DNA of 64,000 nucleotides from Alphaproteobacteria bacterium GWF2_58_20 (GTDB lineage: Bacteria; Pseudomonadota; Alphaproteobacteria; UBA1247). The stretch lies in NCBI GenBank assembly GCA_001768735.1, contig MEMB01000002.1:213573-277572 (forward strand), read 5' to 3'. The notes under the pieces are model-generated. The model did no database searches and was not told the DNA's origin. It was given only the letters and a program-made list of their open reading frames with translations. A program made the translations under genes and the position numbers. Positions 17,343 to 26,033 of the stretch are shown piece after piece (within the stretch, counting starts at the first letter, position 1; every line of letters starts with the position of its first letter).

Positions 17343-18584
17343 ATGAAGAAGCAAAAAACGCCGGGCGGGGTTCATGTCCTTACATTTGGATGCCGCCTTA
17401 ACACTTATGAATCCGAGGCCATGCGCCAGCTTGCAGAAAAAAGCGGCATGGGGGAGGTCGTCATTGTCAATTCCTGTTCGGTGACGGCGGAAGCGGAACG
17501 CCAGGTCCGTCAGGGAATCCGGAAAGCGCGCCGCGAATATCCTGAGGCCAGGATTGTTGTCACGGGATGTGCTGCCGAACTTGCACCAGGCCGTTTTGCT
17601 GCCATGCCGGAGGTCGATCGGGTGATTGGCAATGCCCGAAAACTCGATGTGGCGGCATGGCAGCCGGTTTTTCATGAAGAGGTTGTATCCGGATACAAAC
17701 CCCTTGTGGTGGGGATGGAGGGGAGAAGGCGGGCGTTTGTCCAGGTTCAGGAGGGCTGCGATCATCGCTGTACGTATTGCATTGTTCCCATGGCGCGGGG
17801 CAAAAGCCGGTCTTTCCCGGTTTCTGAAATCCTGCGTGAAATGCAGGCCGTCGTTGGGAAAGGTTTTTTGGAGGTTGTGCTGACAGGGGTGGATATTGCA
17901 TCCTGGGGGCAGGATTTGTTGCCCTCCAGAGATCTGGCCGCATTGGTCAAAACCATCCTGGCGGAAATTCCGGGGATTGCGCGCCTTCGGCTTTCCTCGC
18001 TTGATCCCATGGCCGTATCACCCGAGCTTGAAGCATTGTTCATGTCTGAAGAACGGCTGATGCCGCATGTCCACCTGAGCATCCAGTCCGGGGATGACAT
18101 GGTGCTGGCGCGGATGATGCGGCGGCATCGGCGGACAGATGTCCTGAAGCTTTGCCAGCGGTTGCGCGCTGTCCGGCCCGACATGGCTATCGGGGCGGAC
18201 CTGATTGCCGGGTTCCCGACGGAAACCGATGAGATGTTTGAAAATACCCTTGATCTTGTAAAAGAGGCCGGACTTGAATTCCTGCATGTTTTTCCGTATT
18301 CCGAACGTCCAGGAACGCCAGCGGCGCGTATGCCGCAGGTAGAGAAGGCGGTGCGCCGTGCGCGGGCTGCGCGGCTCAGGGCGCTTGGCATGGATGTGCA
18401 TGCCAGGGCCATGGCCCGCATGATTGGGCGTGAAGTCATGGTGATTGTGGAAGCGGGAATGCGTGGGCATGCAGAGAATTTCATGCCTGTCCGGATTCAT
18501 GGGGAATGCGAACTTGGTCGTCTTGTGCGGGTGAGGATTGAGGCTGTGCATGAAGGCATGGCAGAAGGAAGGATGACTTCATGA
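17343..18584 (+). CDS. mtaB: tRNA t6A37 methylthiotransferase MtaB
   Basis: This radical-SAM enzyme of 413 residues converts t6A to ms2t6A at position 37 of tRNAs reading ANN codons. The N-terminal UPF0004 domain has the three cluster ligands Cys17 (FGCRLN), Cys45 (NSCSVT) and Cys76 (TGCAAE). The radical-SAM cluster is Cys139, Cys143 and Cys146 (EGCDHRCTYCIVP), and a TRAM-like end follows. The short spacing and FGCRLN place it with MtaB rather than MiaB or RimO. Its stop overlaps the ftsY start by 4 bases (ATGA), a common alphaproteobacterial arrangement. Confidence 0.95.
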   Translation: MKKQKTPGGVHVLTFGCRLNTYESEAMRQLAEKSGMGEVVIVNSCSVTAEAERQVRQGIRKARREYPEARIVVTGCAAELAPGRFAAMPEVDRVIGNARKLDVAAWQPVFHEEVVSGYKPLVVGMEGRRRAFVQVQEGCDHRCTYCIVPMARGKSRSFPVSEILREMQAVVGKGFLEVVLTGVDIASWGQDLLPSRDLAALVKTILAEIPGIARLRLSSLDPMAVSPELEALFMSEERLMPHVHLSIQSGDDMVLARMMRRHRRTDVLKLCQRLRAVRPDMAIGADLIAGFPTETDEMFENTLDLVKEAGLEFLHVFPYSERPGTPAARMPQVEKAVRRARAARLRALGMDVHARAMARMIGREVMVIVEAGMRGHAENFMPVRIHGECELGRLVRVRIEAVHEGMAEGRMTS

Positions 18585-19495
18585 GTTTTTTTGAAAAGTT
18601 GCGTGCGGGTTTTTCCCGGACATCCCAGCGTGTGGGGGGCGGAATTGTTGCCCTGTTCAAGGGGCGAATGCTGGATGATGAGGTTCTGGAAGAGCTTGAG
18701 GATATGCTGGTTGGCGCAGATTTTGGGCCGCGCATGGCCGCGCGTTTTGTTGCCTCCTTTGCGGAAAGCCATCGGGGGATGGAGGTGGATGGGCCTGAAG
18801 TGCGCAAGGTTTTGATGAAAGAAATGATCCGGGTTCTTGAACCTGTTGCGCGGCCTCTGGTGGTGGATGCCGCCAAAAAGCCATTTGTGGTTCTGGTTGT
18901 GGGCGTCAACGGGGCCGGCAAAACCACCACGATTGCCAAGTTGGCCCACAATGCCCGCAAGGAAGGGCACAAGGTAATGCTGGCGGCGGGAGATACTTTC
19001 AGGGCAGCGGCCATCGAGCAATTGGTGATATGGGGAGACAGGACAGGATGCCCGGTGGTTGCCAAGCAGGCTGGTGCAGATTCGGCGGCCGTTGCATTTG
19101 AAGCGATCGAGAAGGCGCGTCAGGACAAGGCGGATGTTCTGTTTGTGGATACGGCTGGACGGCTGCACAACCGCAGCGACTTGATGGCAGAGCTTGAAAA
19201 AATGGTGCGGGTGATGCGCAAGGTGGATCCGTCTGCCCCGCATGCCACCCTTCTGGTGCTGGATGCGACGGCGGGGCAAAACGTCATTGCCCAGGTTGAA
19301 ACCTTTGGCGGGCTTGTTCCCCTCACCGGTCTTGTGATGACCAAGCTTGACGGGACGGCGCGGGGCGGTATCCTGGTTGCGCTGGCCGAACGGTTCGGGC
19401 TTCCGGTTCATGCCATAGGCGTTGGCGAAGGGGTGGATGACCTTCAGCCGTTTTCTGCTGAGGTTCTTGCGCAAGCCATCATGGGAGAAGACTGA
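18581..19495 (+). CDS. ftsY: Signal recognition particle receptor FtsY
   Basis: This is the SRP receptor GTPase (304 residues) that docks ribosome-SRP complexes at the inner membrane. The N-terminal four-helix part is followed by the G domain: G1 GVNGAGKTT at 108-116, then AAGDTFRAAAIEQL, the DTAGRL box, TKLDGTARGG and GVGEGVDDL. The long acidic A domain of the E. coli protein is missing, as in many alphaproteobacteria; a short amphipathic N-terminus (MSFFEKLRAGFSRTSQRV) probably binds the membrane. It is translationally coupled to mtaB. Confidence 0.97.
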   Translation: MSFFEKLRAGFSRTSQRVGGGIVALFKGRMLDDEVLEELEDMLVGADFGPRMAARFVASFAESHRGMEVDGPEVRKVLMKEMIRVLEPVARPLVVDAAKKPFVVLVVGVNGAGKTTTIAKLAHNARKEGHKVMLAAGDTFRAAAIEQLVIWGDRTGCPVVAKQAGADSAAVAFEAIEKARQDKADVLFVDTAGRLHNRSDLMAELEKMVRVMRKVDPSAPHATLLVLDATAGQNVIAQVETFGGLVPLTGLVMTKLDGTARGGILVALAERFGLPVHAIGVGEGVDDLQPFSAEVLAQAIMGED

Positions 19496-19562
19496 TTTTC
19501 CAAGGAGCATGTATGGCGTGACGAAGGATGCCTGCGGAAAGCATCGTCTTGCGCTCAAGGCT

Positions 19563-19793
19563 CTAGGCGCTGATGTTGACGTAGGTTCCGCGCGGGGCGT
19601 CCATGCGGAAACCACCTTCAGGTTGTGTCATGGGTTGCGGCTGTGCAATGACTTGCGGAAGGATGCGCTCAATCTTGCGGGGGGTGCCCTGTGTGGTGCC
19701 CGGATGTTTGGCTGCGGCAGCCTTTTCCATTTGCTGAAGTGCGGCGGACAGGGCAGTGAATGCATTGTAACTGGTGGTGTTGGCGATTGTCAT
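19563..19793 (-). CDS. Small hypothetical protein
   Basis: A 76-residue frame from ATG 19793 (a GTG at 19805 is also possible). The N-terminus is mildly amphipathic (NTTSYNAFTALSAALQQME), the rest is rich in P, Q and T and lacks a signal peptide or membrane segment. It lies alone on the minus strand between ftsY and the DUF2336 gene, with room for its own promoter in the AT-rich stretch at 19800-19860. I recognise no family. The ribosome site is weak, so the call is tentative. Confidence 0.45.
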   Translation of the reverse strand: MTIANTTSYNAFTALSAALQQMEKAAAAKHPGTTQGTPRKIERILPQVIAQPQPMTQPEGGFRMDAPRGTYVNISA

Positions 19794-19878
19794 TGAATAA
19801 CCCACAAGGCAGATAAGTTAATAAAATCCTTAGCCAATTTCCGGTTGTATTTTTAGGATTCGTTTATCCTTTGGCGTT

Positions 19879-20991
19879 ATGGTTTTCGCCATGATGAACG
19901 TGAGCCAATTGCAGGATCTCGCCCGCAACCCTACAGCCGAAAACTGGGGAACGTTGGCGCAACATATCGGCGATTTCCTTAATATGCAACTGGGAAATCA
20001 CGAGCGTGAGATTGCCCTTGGAATTTTGCGGGAAATGGTTGGCAAGGCGGAGCTCGAGATCCGTCAGGAACTGGCCCGGCGCCTTTCCCGCGACAAGAAT
20101 GTTCCCCATGACATTCTGCTGATGCTGGCGCAGGACCAGATTGTGGTCGCTGAACCGGTTCTGGCGTTTTCTGAACTGTTGACAGATGAAGATCTCGTGG
20201 CGCTGGTGATTGCGCATGAAGAAGGACACTGGCAGGCCATTGCGGGGCGTCGTCATGTGTCCGAGGTTGTCAGCATGGAGCTGGCACAAACGCATGACGG
20301 GAAAACACTGTTGACACTGGCCCAGAATATGGGAGCAAAGATTCCTGCTCCCGCTATGGAAATCATGGTGGATGTTTCCATCGGTTTCCCCTCCCTTCGG
20401 CCAGCCCTCGTCCAACGCAAGGAAATGGAATCTGATCTTGGTTTGCGCATTTACTGGTGGGTTTCGATGGAGTTGCGCACCCATTTGCGGGAGAAGTTTG
20501 ATTATTCTCCCGAGAGATTGGATCAGGCTTTCATGGAAGTTCTTGGTCAGCAGATTGGCCGTATTGATGGCTCCGAAGACAATCCGGAATCCAATGAGGA
20601 ATTTGCGTGCAATCTCTTGCAAGAAGGGGTGGCGGATTATTCCCTGATGATCCAGGCCCTGCGCCGTGCGCGCTATGGTCTTTTCAAGGTATTGATGCAG
20701 CGGGCCCTGCGGGTGAACAGGTCCTGCATCAATGCCATGATGACTGAGCGTGGCGGTGAAAGCCTGGCCATTGCCTGCCGGTCTCTTGGTTTCAACAAGG
20801 CCGAGTTTGTTTCGATTTATATTTTTGGCAGGGTCATCTGGAGTGGAGGGCAAAAGGTTTCGGCGGATGGCCTTTCCAAACTCCTTGATATTTTTGAACG
20901 TATTGCGCCGGATTTTGCCACGCTCATGGTGGAAGGCTGGCGCAAGGATCCCTCATCGGTCATGCGCAGTCTGTCGGGGACCAAGCAGTAA
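19879..20991 (+). CDS. DUF2336 domain protein
   Basis: The 370-residue all-helical product is typical of alphaproteobacterial DUF2336 proteins: HEEGHWQAIAGRRHVSEVVS, HDGKTLLTLAQNMGAKI and RLYWW-like RIYWWVSMELRTHL in the middle, and a helical C-terminus with FNKAEFVSIYIFGR. No signal peptide or membrane segment is visible. ATGs at 19879, 19891 and 19894 are all possible starts. The family has HEAT-like repeats and no firm function, although some members sit near regulatory or motility genes. It ends at a bidirectional terminator shared with pgk. Confidence 0.88.
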   Translation: MVFAMMNVSQLQDLARNPTAENWGTLAQHIGDFLNMQLGNHEREIALGILREMVGKAELEIRQELARRLSRDKNVPHDILLMLAQDQIVVAEPVLAFSELLTDEDLVALVIAHEEGHWQAIAGRRHVSEVVSMELAQTHDGKTLLTLAQNMGAKIPAPAMEIMVDVSIGFPSLRPALVQRKEMESDLGLRIYWWVSMELRTHLREKFDYSPERLDQAFMEVLGQQIGRIDGSEDNPESNEEFACNLLQEGVADYSLMIQALRRARYGLFKVLMQRALRVNRSCINAMMTERGGESLAIACRSLGFNKAEFVSIYIFGRVIWSGGQKVSADGLSKLLDIFERIAPDFATLMVEGWRKDPSSVMRSLSGTKQ

Positions 20992-21023
20992 GACCAAGAT
21001 TGGATCGCATGTTTTTCAAGCAA

Positions 21024-21047
21024 AAACCCCGCCTGAAGGCGGGGTTT
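21024..21047. terminator. Bidirectional terminator between DUF2336 gene and pgk
   Basis: AAACCCCGCC and GGCGGGGTTT form a perfect 10-bp stem with a TGAA loop. The genes on both sides converge on it, and A/T at the stem ends serves both directions. Confidence 0.85.
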
Positions 21048-21070
21048 CGCATGTATGGGAATGTTTCTTT

Positions 21071-22264
21071 TTAGGTTGCCAGGGCTTTTACGCCGGGCAG
21101 TTCCTTGCCTTCCAGCCATTCAAGGAAAGCTCCGCCCGCTGCGGAAACATAACTCATGTTGTCTTCAACTCCGGCCTTTGCGAGGGCCGAGACCGTATCT
21201 CCGCCACCAGCAACGGCCAGCAGCGCGCCTACCGCCACCCGGTCTGCGGCATGGCGGGCAACAGCCAAGGTTCCTGCGTCAAAAGGCTTGGTTTCAAAAG
21301 CGCCAAGCGGGCCATTCCAGACGCAGGTCTTGCATTCGGAAATGACAGAATTGAATTCGACAATGCTTTCCGGGCCAATGTCCAGCATCATCTGGTTTTC
21401 AGGGATGGCGGAAATGGAGACGGTTTCTGTTGGGACGCCTTCTGCAAGGGTTGTGGCAACCACCGCGTCTGAAGGCAGGAGGATGCGGCAGCCGCAGGCC
21501 GAGGCTTTGGCCATGATGGCCCGTGCATTGTCTGCCATGTCCTTTTCACACAAGGATGCACCGACAGAAACGCCCTGGGCAAACAGGAACGTGTTGGCCA
21601 TGCCGCCGCCAAGGGCCAGAACGCCAACCTTGCTGACAAGATTTCCCAGAAGGTCAAGTTTGGTGGAAATCTTTGCGCCTCCCACAATGGCAATGACCGG
21701 CTTTTCAGGATGTTCAAGGGCTTTGCCCAGGGCTTCCAGTTCAGCCTGCATCAAAAGGCCTGCGGCGTTGGGCAGCAGGTGGGCAATGGCTTCGGTGGAG
21801 CTGTGGGCCCGATGGGCGCAGGAAAAGGCATCGTTGACATAGATGTCGCCAAGGGCAGCCAGTTTTTTGGCAAAATCTGCATCATTCTTTTCCTCCTCCG
21901 GATGGAAGCGGAGGTTCTCCAGAAGGGCGACTTCACCGGGATTGAGGGCGCGCACTACGGATTCGGCTTCAGGGCCAATGCAGTCATTTCCGAAAGCAAC
22001 CTTGCACCCAAGGGCCGTTTCAAGGGCGGAATGCACGACATGCAGGGAAAATTGGGCATCCGGGCCCCCTTTGGGACGGCCGAAATGCGACAGGATGACA
22101 ACCTTTGCTCCCTTTTCCGTCAAGGCCTTGACGGTGGGCACGAAACGATCGATGCGGGTGGTGTCGGTGACTTTGCCATCCTTGGCTGGAACGTTGAGGT
22201 CAGCGCGCACAAGAACCGTTTTTCCGGTGACATCAAGATTTGCGATGGTGTTGAAGCTGCTCAT
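21071..22264 (-). CDS. pgk: Phosphoglycerate kinase
   Basis: Transfers phosphate between 1,3-bisphosphoglycerate and ADP in glycolysis. The 397 residues show the substrate site (VLVRADLNVPAKDGKVTDTTR, in part), HFGRPKG, the conserved lysine loop AIVGGAKISTKLDLL, the hinge WNGPLGAFE and the nucleotide-binding AGGGDTVSALAKAG. GGAGGG precedes the ATG at 22264. No gap, fba or tkt gene lies next to it, so the usual glycolytic cluster is broken here. Confidence 0.97.
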   Translation of the reverse strand: MSSFNTIANLDVTGKTVLVRADLNVPAKDGKVTDTTRIDRFVPTVKALTEKGAKVVILSHFGRPKGGPDAQFSLHVVHSALETALGCKVAFGNDCIGPEAESVVRALNPGEVALLENLRFHPEEEKNDADFAKKLAALGDIYVNDAFSCAHRAHSSTEAIAHLLPNAAGLLMQAELEALGKALEHPEKPVIAIVGGAKISTKLDLLGNLVSKVGVLALGGGMANTFLFAQGVSVGASLCEKDMADNARAIMAKASACGCRILLPSDAVVATTLAEGVPTETVSISAIPENQMMLDIGPESIVEFNSVISECKTCVWNGPLGAFETKPFDAGTLAVARHAADRVAVGALLAVAGGGDTVSALAKAGVEDNMSYVSAAGGAFLEWLEGKELPGVKALAT

Positions 22265-22298
22265 TTTTTCCCTCCGTGGGTTGTCAATGTGGCTGAAG

Positions 22299-23255
22299 CT
22301 AGCACAATTTCCTTAAATCTTCCATGCCGCGCATGAGGGCCATGCGGATTCCGTCATGACTGATGGAATGGCCGGCATCAGGCACAATGATGAAGCGGGC
22401 ATTGGGCCAAGCCCGGGAAAGTTCCCAGGCTGTGGTAAAGGGACAGATCATGTCATACCGACCCTGGATGATGATGCCTGGAATGCCAGCCAGCTTGTGG
22501 GCGTTGCGCAGGATGTGGTCGTCCGGGGTGAAACCATGATAAACAAAATAGAAAGCTTCAATGCGGGCGCGGGCCAGGGCATGGGCGCGTTCGTCATCCG
22601 TCATCTTCGCCTGCGGTGGGACCGGAGGTAAAAGGGTTGCGCAGGAATCTTCAAGGGCGTTCCAGGCCCGCATGGCGGGCAGGTGGACAGCCGGATCCTC
22701 CGACATCAGGCGAGCAAGATAGGCAGATACAGGGCTTGCACGTTCGTGTTCGGGCAGAAGGGTTGTGAATTCATGCCAGGCATCTGGGAAAATGGTTCCG
22801 ACGTGGCCATAAAGCCAGTCCAGTTCGCTCTTGCGCATGGTGAAGATACCGCGAACCACAAGGGCAATGCAGCGTTCCGGGTGGGTTTCAGCATAAAGCA
22901 GGCCCAGTGTACTGCCCCAGGATCCTCCGCAGGGAATCCATTTTTCAATTCCCATGTGGATGCGCAGGGCTTCCATGTCGGATACGAGCAGATCGGGCGT
23001 GTTGGCGCGGGTTTCGCCAAGAGGACGCGAATTTCCGGCGCCCCGCTGGTCAAAAAGGATAATGCGGTAATGGCTGGGATCAAAAAGGCGGCGGTGCCAT
23101 GGGCGACATCCCGATCCGGGGCCGCCATGAAGGAGGATGATCGGAACGCCTGCCGGATTGCCGGATTCCTCCCAGTAGATTTCGTGAAGGTCATCGACTT
23201 TGAGCCACCCGCTCTGGTAGGGTTCGATGTCCGGGTAAAGGGATGATTCGTCCAT
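22299..23255 (-). CDS. pip: Proline iminopeptidase
   Basis: This alpha/beta-hydrolase of 318 residues removes N-terminal proline from peptides (peptidase family S33). Family marks: SLYPDIEPYQSGWLKVDD, the oxyanion HGGPGSG, FDQRGAGNS, the nucleophile Ser in CGGSWGSTL, and the late GRYDMICP and DAGHS segments with the catalytic Asp and His. The ATG at 23255 has GGAGAAAT upstream. Its start codon overlaps by two bases the start of the divergent nuclease-like gene inside CCATGG. Confidence 0.93.
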   Translation of the reverse strand: MDESSLYPDIEPYQSGWLKVDDLHEIYWEESGNPAGVPIILLHGGPGSGCRPWHRRLFDPSHYRIILFDQRGAGNSRPLGETRANTPDLLVSDMEALRIHMGIEKWIPCGGSWGSTLGLLYAETHPERCIALVVRGIFTMRKSELDWLYGHVGTIFPDAWHEFTTLLPEHERASPVSAYLARLMSEDPAVHLPAMRAWNALEDSCATLLPPVPPQAKMTDDERAHALARARIEAFYFVYHGFTPDDHILRNAHKLAGIPGIIIQGRYDMICPFTTAWELSRAWPNARFIIVPDAGHSISHDGIRMALMRGMEDLRKLC

Positions 23256-23997
23256 GGGATTTCTCCGTCCGCCAAAACAGTTTTTCAATTTTATGACCCT
23301 GTTGGTGGCCTTGTCCAGCGGCAAAGCCCTGGCTGCCGGAAATTCTGTTGCGCTTGGTCCATTTGCATGTGATGGCGTGGTGCAGGCTGGCCAGGACAGG
23401 ATTGTCCTGAATGGAATTTATCCGGTTGGAACGGGGCGCAGATGCATTGCCATTGAGAGTCTGGGATTACAGGTGCGGAAGCCTTTTACGCTTTTTTCGG
23501 CCAGCATGGATCGTTATGGACGAAAAACTGCAAGGGTTGTGGATTCGCAAAAAGAAAACCTTGCGGTGCGGCTGGTTGCGGAAGGCATGGCCGTTTTCAT
23601 GCCAGGATCAGGGCTTTCCGCGCGTGAGGTGGCCAATTTCCTGGAAGCGGAAAAAGCCGCGCGGCAGGAATCCAGGGGCGCTTGGGGAAAAGGATTTTCC
23701 ATCCTTTCCACTACGCGGGATGTTCCTGTTGGCAAATATGTGGTCGTGGAGGGCATTGTCCGGCGGGTTGGGAAAAGCCGTGATATGGCATTCCTTGATT
23801 TTGGCGAGGATTACCGAAAAGATTTCACGATTGTTGTGCCGAAGAAATTATGGAAGTTTTTTGACGGTTTTTCAGGGATTTCCGGCCAGCGTGTCCGTGT
23901 GCGGGGATTCGTGCTTTCCCGTTATGGTCCCCAAATCCAGGTTTCCCACAAGGAATCGCTGGAAATCCTGACGGGTCAGGGGCCTCCCAAGCCATAA
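23254..23997 (+). CDS. Exported thermonuclease-like (SNase fold) protein
   Basis: The 247-residue product has a hydrophobic export signal near the N-terminus (FNFMTLLVALSSGKALA). A central part resembles staphylococcal-nuclease domains: LNGIYPVGTGRRCIAIESLG, DRYGRKTARVV, LAVRLVAEGMAVF and AEKAARQESRGAWG. The C-terminal region (KYVVVEGIVRRVGKSRDMAF) looks like an OB-type module. ATG 23254 has an AAAGGG upstream; ATG 23293 has none. Nuclease activity is not assured because the full catalytic Arg/Glu set cannot be placed. Its last 173 bases overlap the antisense sigma-factor gene. Confidence 0.75.
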   Translation: MGFLRPPKQFFNFMTLLVALSSGKALAAGNSVALGPFACDGVVQAGQDRIVLNGIYPVGTGRRCIAIESLGLQVRKPFTLFSASMDRYGRKTARVVDSQKENLAVRLVAEGMAVFMPGSGLSAREVANFLEAEKAARQESRGAWGKGFSILSTTRDVPVGKYVVVEGIVRRVGKSRDMAFLDFGEDYRKDFTIVVPKKLWKFFDGFSGISGQRVRVRGFVLSRYGPQIQVSHKESLEILTGQGPPKP

Positions 23998-24697
23998 GCT
24001 CTTGGCGGAGTTTATTCAGGGCGCTGTTTTCAATCTGCCGTGCGCGTTCCTTGCTGATGCCCCAGGTTTCTCCAATTGCGGCAAGGGTCGGAGAAGGGCT
24101 TGAAACATGCCGCAGGCGAATGATTTCACGCTCGCGCGGCGCCAGGGAGGCAAGGGCGTGATCCAGCTGTTTGCGCTGCTGTTCCTGCTGCTCATGTTCA
24201 GCATAATGCTCTTCCGGGGTAGGGCGGGAATCGCTCAGGGTGTTTTCCAGGGAAGGTTCTTTGTCGTTGGCTGGCGGAGAAAGGGAAAGATCCGGCACCT
24301 GTCCGGGGAAAAGGTTGAAGAAACGTGATTTCTGGTTGTTTGTGGCCAGCGGGCGGACAATGGACCAGTTGGCAAAAGCATATTTTTGCAGGGTTGATCG
24401 GATCCAGAAAGCTGCATAGGTGGAAAAGCGAGCGCCCTTGTCCGGGTCAAACCGGTAGGCCGCTTCCAGAAGGCCCAGGCAGGCTTCTTGCAAAAGATCG
24501 GATTCAGGCAATCCAAAACGGCGGTATTCCCGTGCCATGGCTATTGCCTGACGCCCATGCGCCAGCACGATTTCCTGCAGGGCCAGCAGGTCTTTCCCTG
24601 TACTCCAGCGGCAGGCAAGGGTACGCTCCTCCTCGGCTGAAAGCGGGGGGCGGTCATGAAAGAGCTGTTCAATGGATATGTGTGTCTTCTTGATCAT
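23825..24697 (-). CDS. RpoH-like sigma-32 family factor
   Basis: The 290-residue alternative sigma factor has region 2 (LVLAHGRQAIAMAREY-like, LLQEACLGLLEAAYRFDPD, FSTYAAFWIRSTLQ), the RpoH-box-like NNQKSRFFNL, and region 4 with a helix-turn-helix (LAAIGETWGISKERARQIE). RpoH box residues separate it from RpoD. After the normal end (ALNKLRQEL) it carries about 57 extra residues rich in P, G, H and S that run antisense through the end of the SNase-like gene. This looks like a lost stop codon rather than a domain. ATG 24697 is chosen; a TTG at 24718 is in frame. Confidence 0.85.
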   Translation of the reverse strand: MIKKTHISIEQLFHDRPPLSAEEERTLACRWSTGKDLLALQEIVLAHGRQAIAMAREYRRFGLPESDLLQEACLGLLEAAYRFDPDKGARFSTYAAFWIRSTLQKYAFANWSIVRPLATNNQKSRFFNLFPGQVPDLSLSPPANDKEPSLENTLSDSRPTPEEHYAEHEQQEQQRKQLDHALASLAPREREIIRLRHVSSPSPTLAAIGETWGISKERARQIENSALNKLRQELMAWEAPDPSGFPAIPCGKPGFGDHNGKARIPAHGHAGRKSLKNRQKTSIISSAQQS

Positions 24698-24770
24698 GGG
24701 GTATTTCCGATTGTACAACTCATAATACGTATATTCAAATGTTTTGGATCACTTTTGAGGGCATTTAAAA

Positions 24771-24806
24771 CAAAAAAAATGGCTGCCATGGTTTCCCATG
24801 GCAGCC
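24771..24806 (-). terminator. Rho-independent terminator of carD
   Basis: GGCTGCCATGG (24781-24791) and CCATGGCAGCC (24796-24806) pair perfectly around a four-base loop. On the minus strand the stem is followed by a run of eight T (A run at 24772-24779). Confidence 0.85.
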
Positions 24807-24916
24807 CAGTGTTTGCGAACAGGATGACAGACAAGCAGTGCAATGCGCTCGCACCACGTATTCCCGGTTTCGCAATTCAGGTCAGGAAGAAGAAAATAGA
24901 TCTTCCCGTGGAAAGG

Positions 24917-25432
24917 TTAGGCCGTTGCCGACAAGGCGGCTTCAAGCTGGCTGGCGGCTTTGGCTTCATCAATTTTTTCAACGGCGGCCAGTTCCCGGGC
25001 CAGGCGTTCCAGCGCTGACTGGAAAATCTGCCGTTCACTGTAGGACTGCTCAGACTGTTCAGGGCTGCGCTTGAGGTCACGCAGGACTTCGGCAATGGAA
25101 ACCGGATCGCCAGAATTGATCTTCATTTCATATTCCTGGGCCCGGCGGCTCCACATCACGGAACGGCGTGACTTGGACTTTGCCTGAATGGTTTCCATGG
25201 CCGCCTTGATGCGTTCCTTGGAAGAAAGCCGGCGCAGCCCGGAGTTGTGGGCCTTGTCAACCGGCACCTTTAGCCGCATGCGGTCTTTTTCAAAACAGAC
25301 TGTATAAAGGCTGATCTGCTGTTCAGAGATCTTGAGGGTTTCAATGCCTTCGATTCGGCCCACACCGTGGGCTGGATAAACGACATAGTCACCGGCTGCG
25401 AAATCAAGCTTTTGCGCCATGGCTGCCATCAT
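24917..25432 (-). CDS. carD: CarD/CdnL-family transcription regulator
   Basis: This RNA-polymerase-binding regulator of 171 residues stabilises open complexes, notably at rRNA promoters in the family. The N-terminal Tudor-like module has FAAGDYVVYPAHGVGRIEGI, followed by FEKDRMRLKVPVDKAHNSGL; the helical C-terminal part (VMWSRRAQEYEMKINSGDP, IFQSALERLARELAAVE) would bind DNA upstream of the -10. The ATG at 25432 has AGGAC before it. Alphaproteobacteria usually carry one or a few copies. It has its own terminator. Confidence 0.94.
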   Translation of the reverse strand: MMAAMAQKLDFAAGDYVVYPAHGVGRIEGIETLKISEQQISLYTVCFEKDRMRLKVPVDKAHNSGLRRLSSKERIKAAMETIQAKSKSRRSVMWSRRAQEYEMKINSGDPVSIAEVLRDLKRSPEQSEQSYSERQIFQSALERLARELAAVEKIDEAKAASQLEAALSATA

Positions 25433-25560
25433 CGTCCTGTCCTTCCTGTCTCTCTGCACCCCGCGGGATTGCGGTTGTGGTTTTTTCGTATCTTGTATCT
25501 GGCGGGCTGCATGTTGTTGCCCATGCAGGTTTGTTATACGCCTGTTTTGCCGCAATGAGT

Positions 25561-25590
25561 ATTGCAACCCTGACGGGGCAGGGTTGCAAT
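25561..25590 (-). terminator. Hairpin after fdxA, possible terminator
   Basis: ATTGCAACCCTG (25561-25572) and CAGGGTTGCAAT (25579-25590) form a perfect 12-bp stem with a six-base loop, 28 bases after the fdxA stop. There is no T run, so it may block or stabilise the mRNA end instead of terminating intrinsically. Confidence 0.55.
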
Positions 25591-25618
25591 GCGTGCATGG
25601 CTCGTTTTGGGGCGGGGT

Positions 25619-25957
25619 TTATGCGCCTTCGCCAGGTTCCGGCGAGAAGTGGTCTTTGGCCTTGTTGGGGACATCCTTCCAGGCGTCGGCGTCATCAAAG
25701 GGCGCCTTCTTGCTGGAGATGGAGGGCCACTTGGCGGCATATTCGCGGTTCAGGTCGGCAAAGGCAGCAGCTTGCGGATCGCTGTCGGCAACGCAGGCGC
25801 CAATCGGGCATGTCGTTTCACAAACGCCACAGTCAATGCAGGTATCCGGATCAATGACAACCATGTTCTGGCCTTCATGGAAACAGCTGACCGGACAGCT
25901 CTCAACGCATTCAGTGTATTTGCACTTGATGCATTTTTCAGTAACGACGTGTGGCAT
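25619..25957 (-). CDS. fdxA: Ferredoxin FdxA, 3Fe-4S/4Fe-4S
   Basis: This is a low-potential two-cluster ferredoxin of 112 residues. The N-terminal half has the cysteine pattern of the seven-iron type: CIKCKYTECVESCPVSCF, then CIDCGVCETTCPIGAC. The C-terminal half (FADLNREYAAKWPSIS, WKDVPNKAKDHFSPEPG) is the tail found in alphaproteobacterial FdxA. GAGG lies upstream of the ATG at 25957. Partner enzymes are not nearby, so its electron acceptor is unknown. Confidence 0.95.
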   Translation of the reverse strand: MPHVVTEKCIKCKYTECVESCPVSCFHEGQNMVVIDPDTCIDCGVCETTCPIGACVADSDPQAAAFADLNREYAAKWPSISSKKAPFDDADAWKDVPNKAKDHFSPEPGEGA

Positions 25958-26033
25958 GCTTTTCTACCTCGTGAAACAAATATGAAATCGATATGGCTTT
26001 TATCACGGTGTTGCTTAAAAATCAACCATCCCC

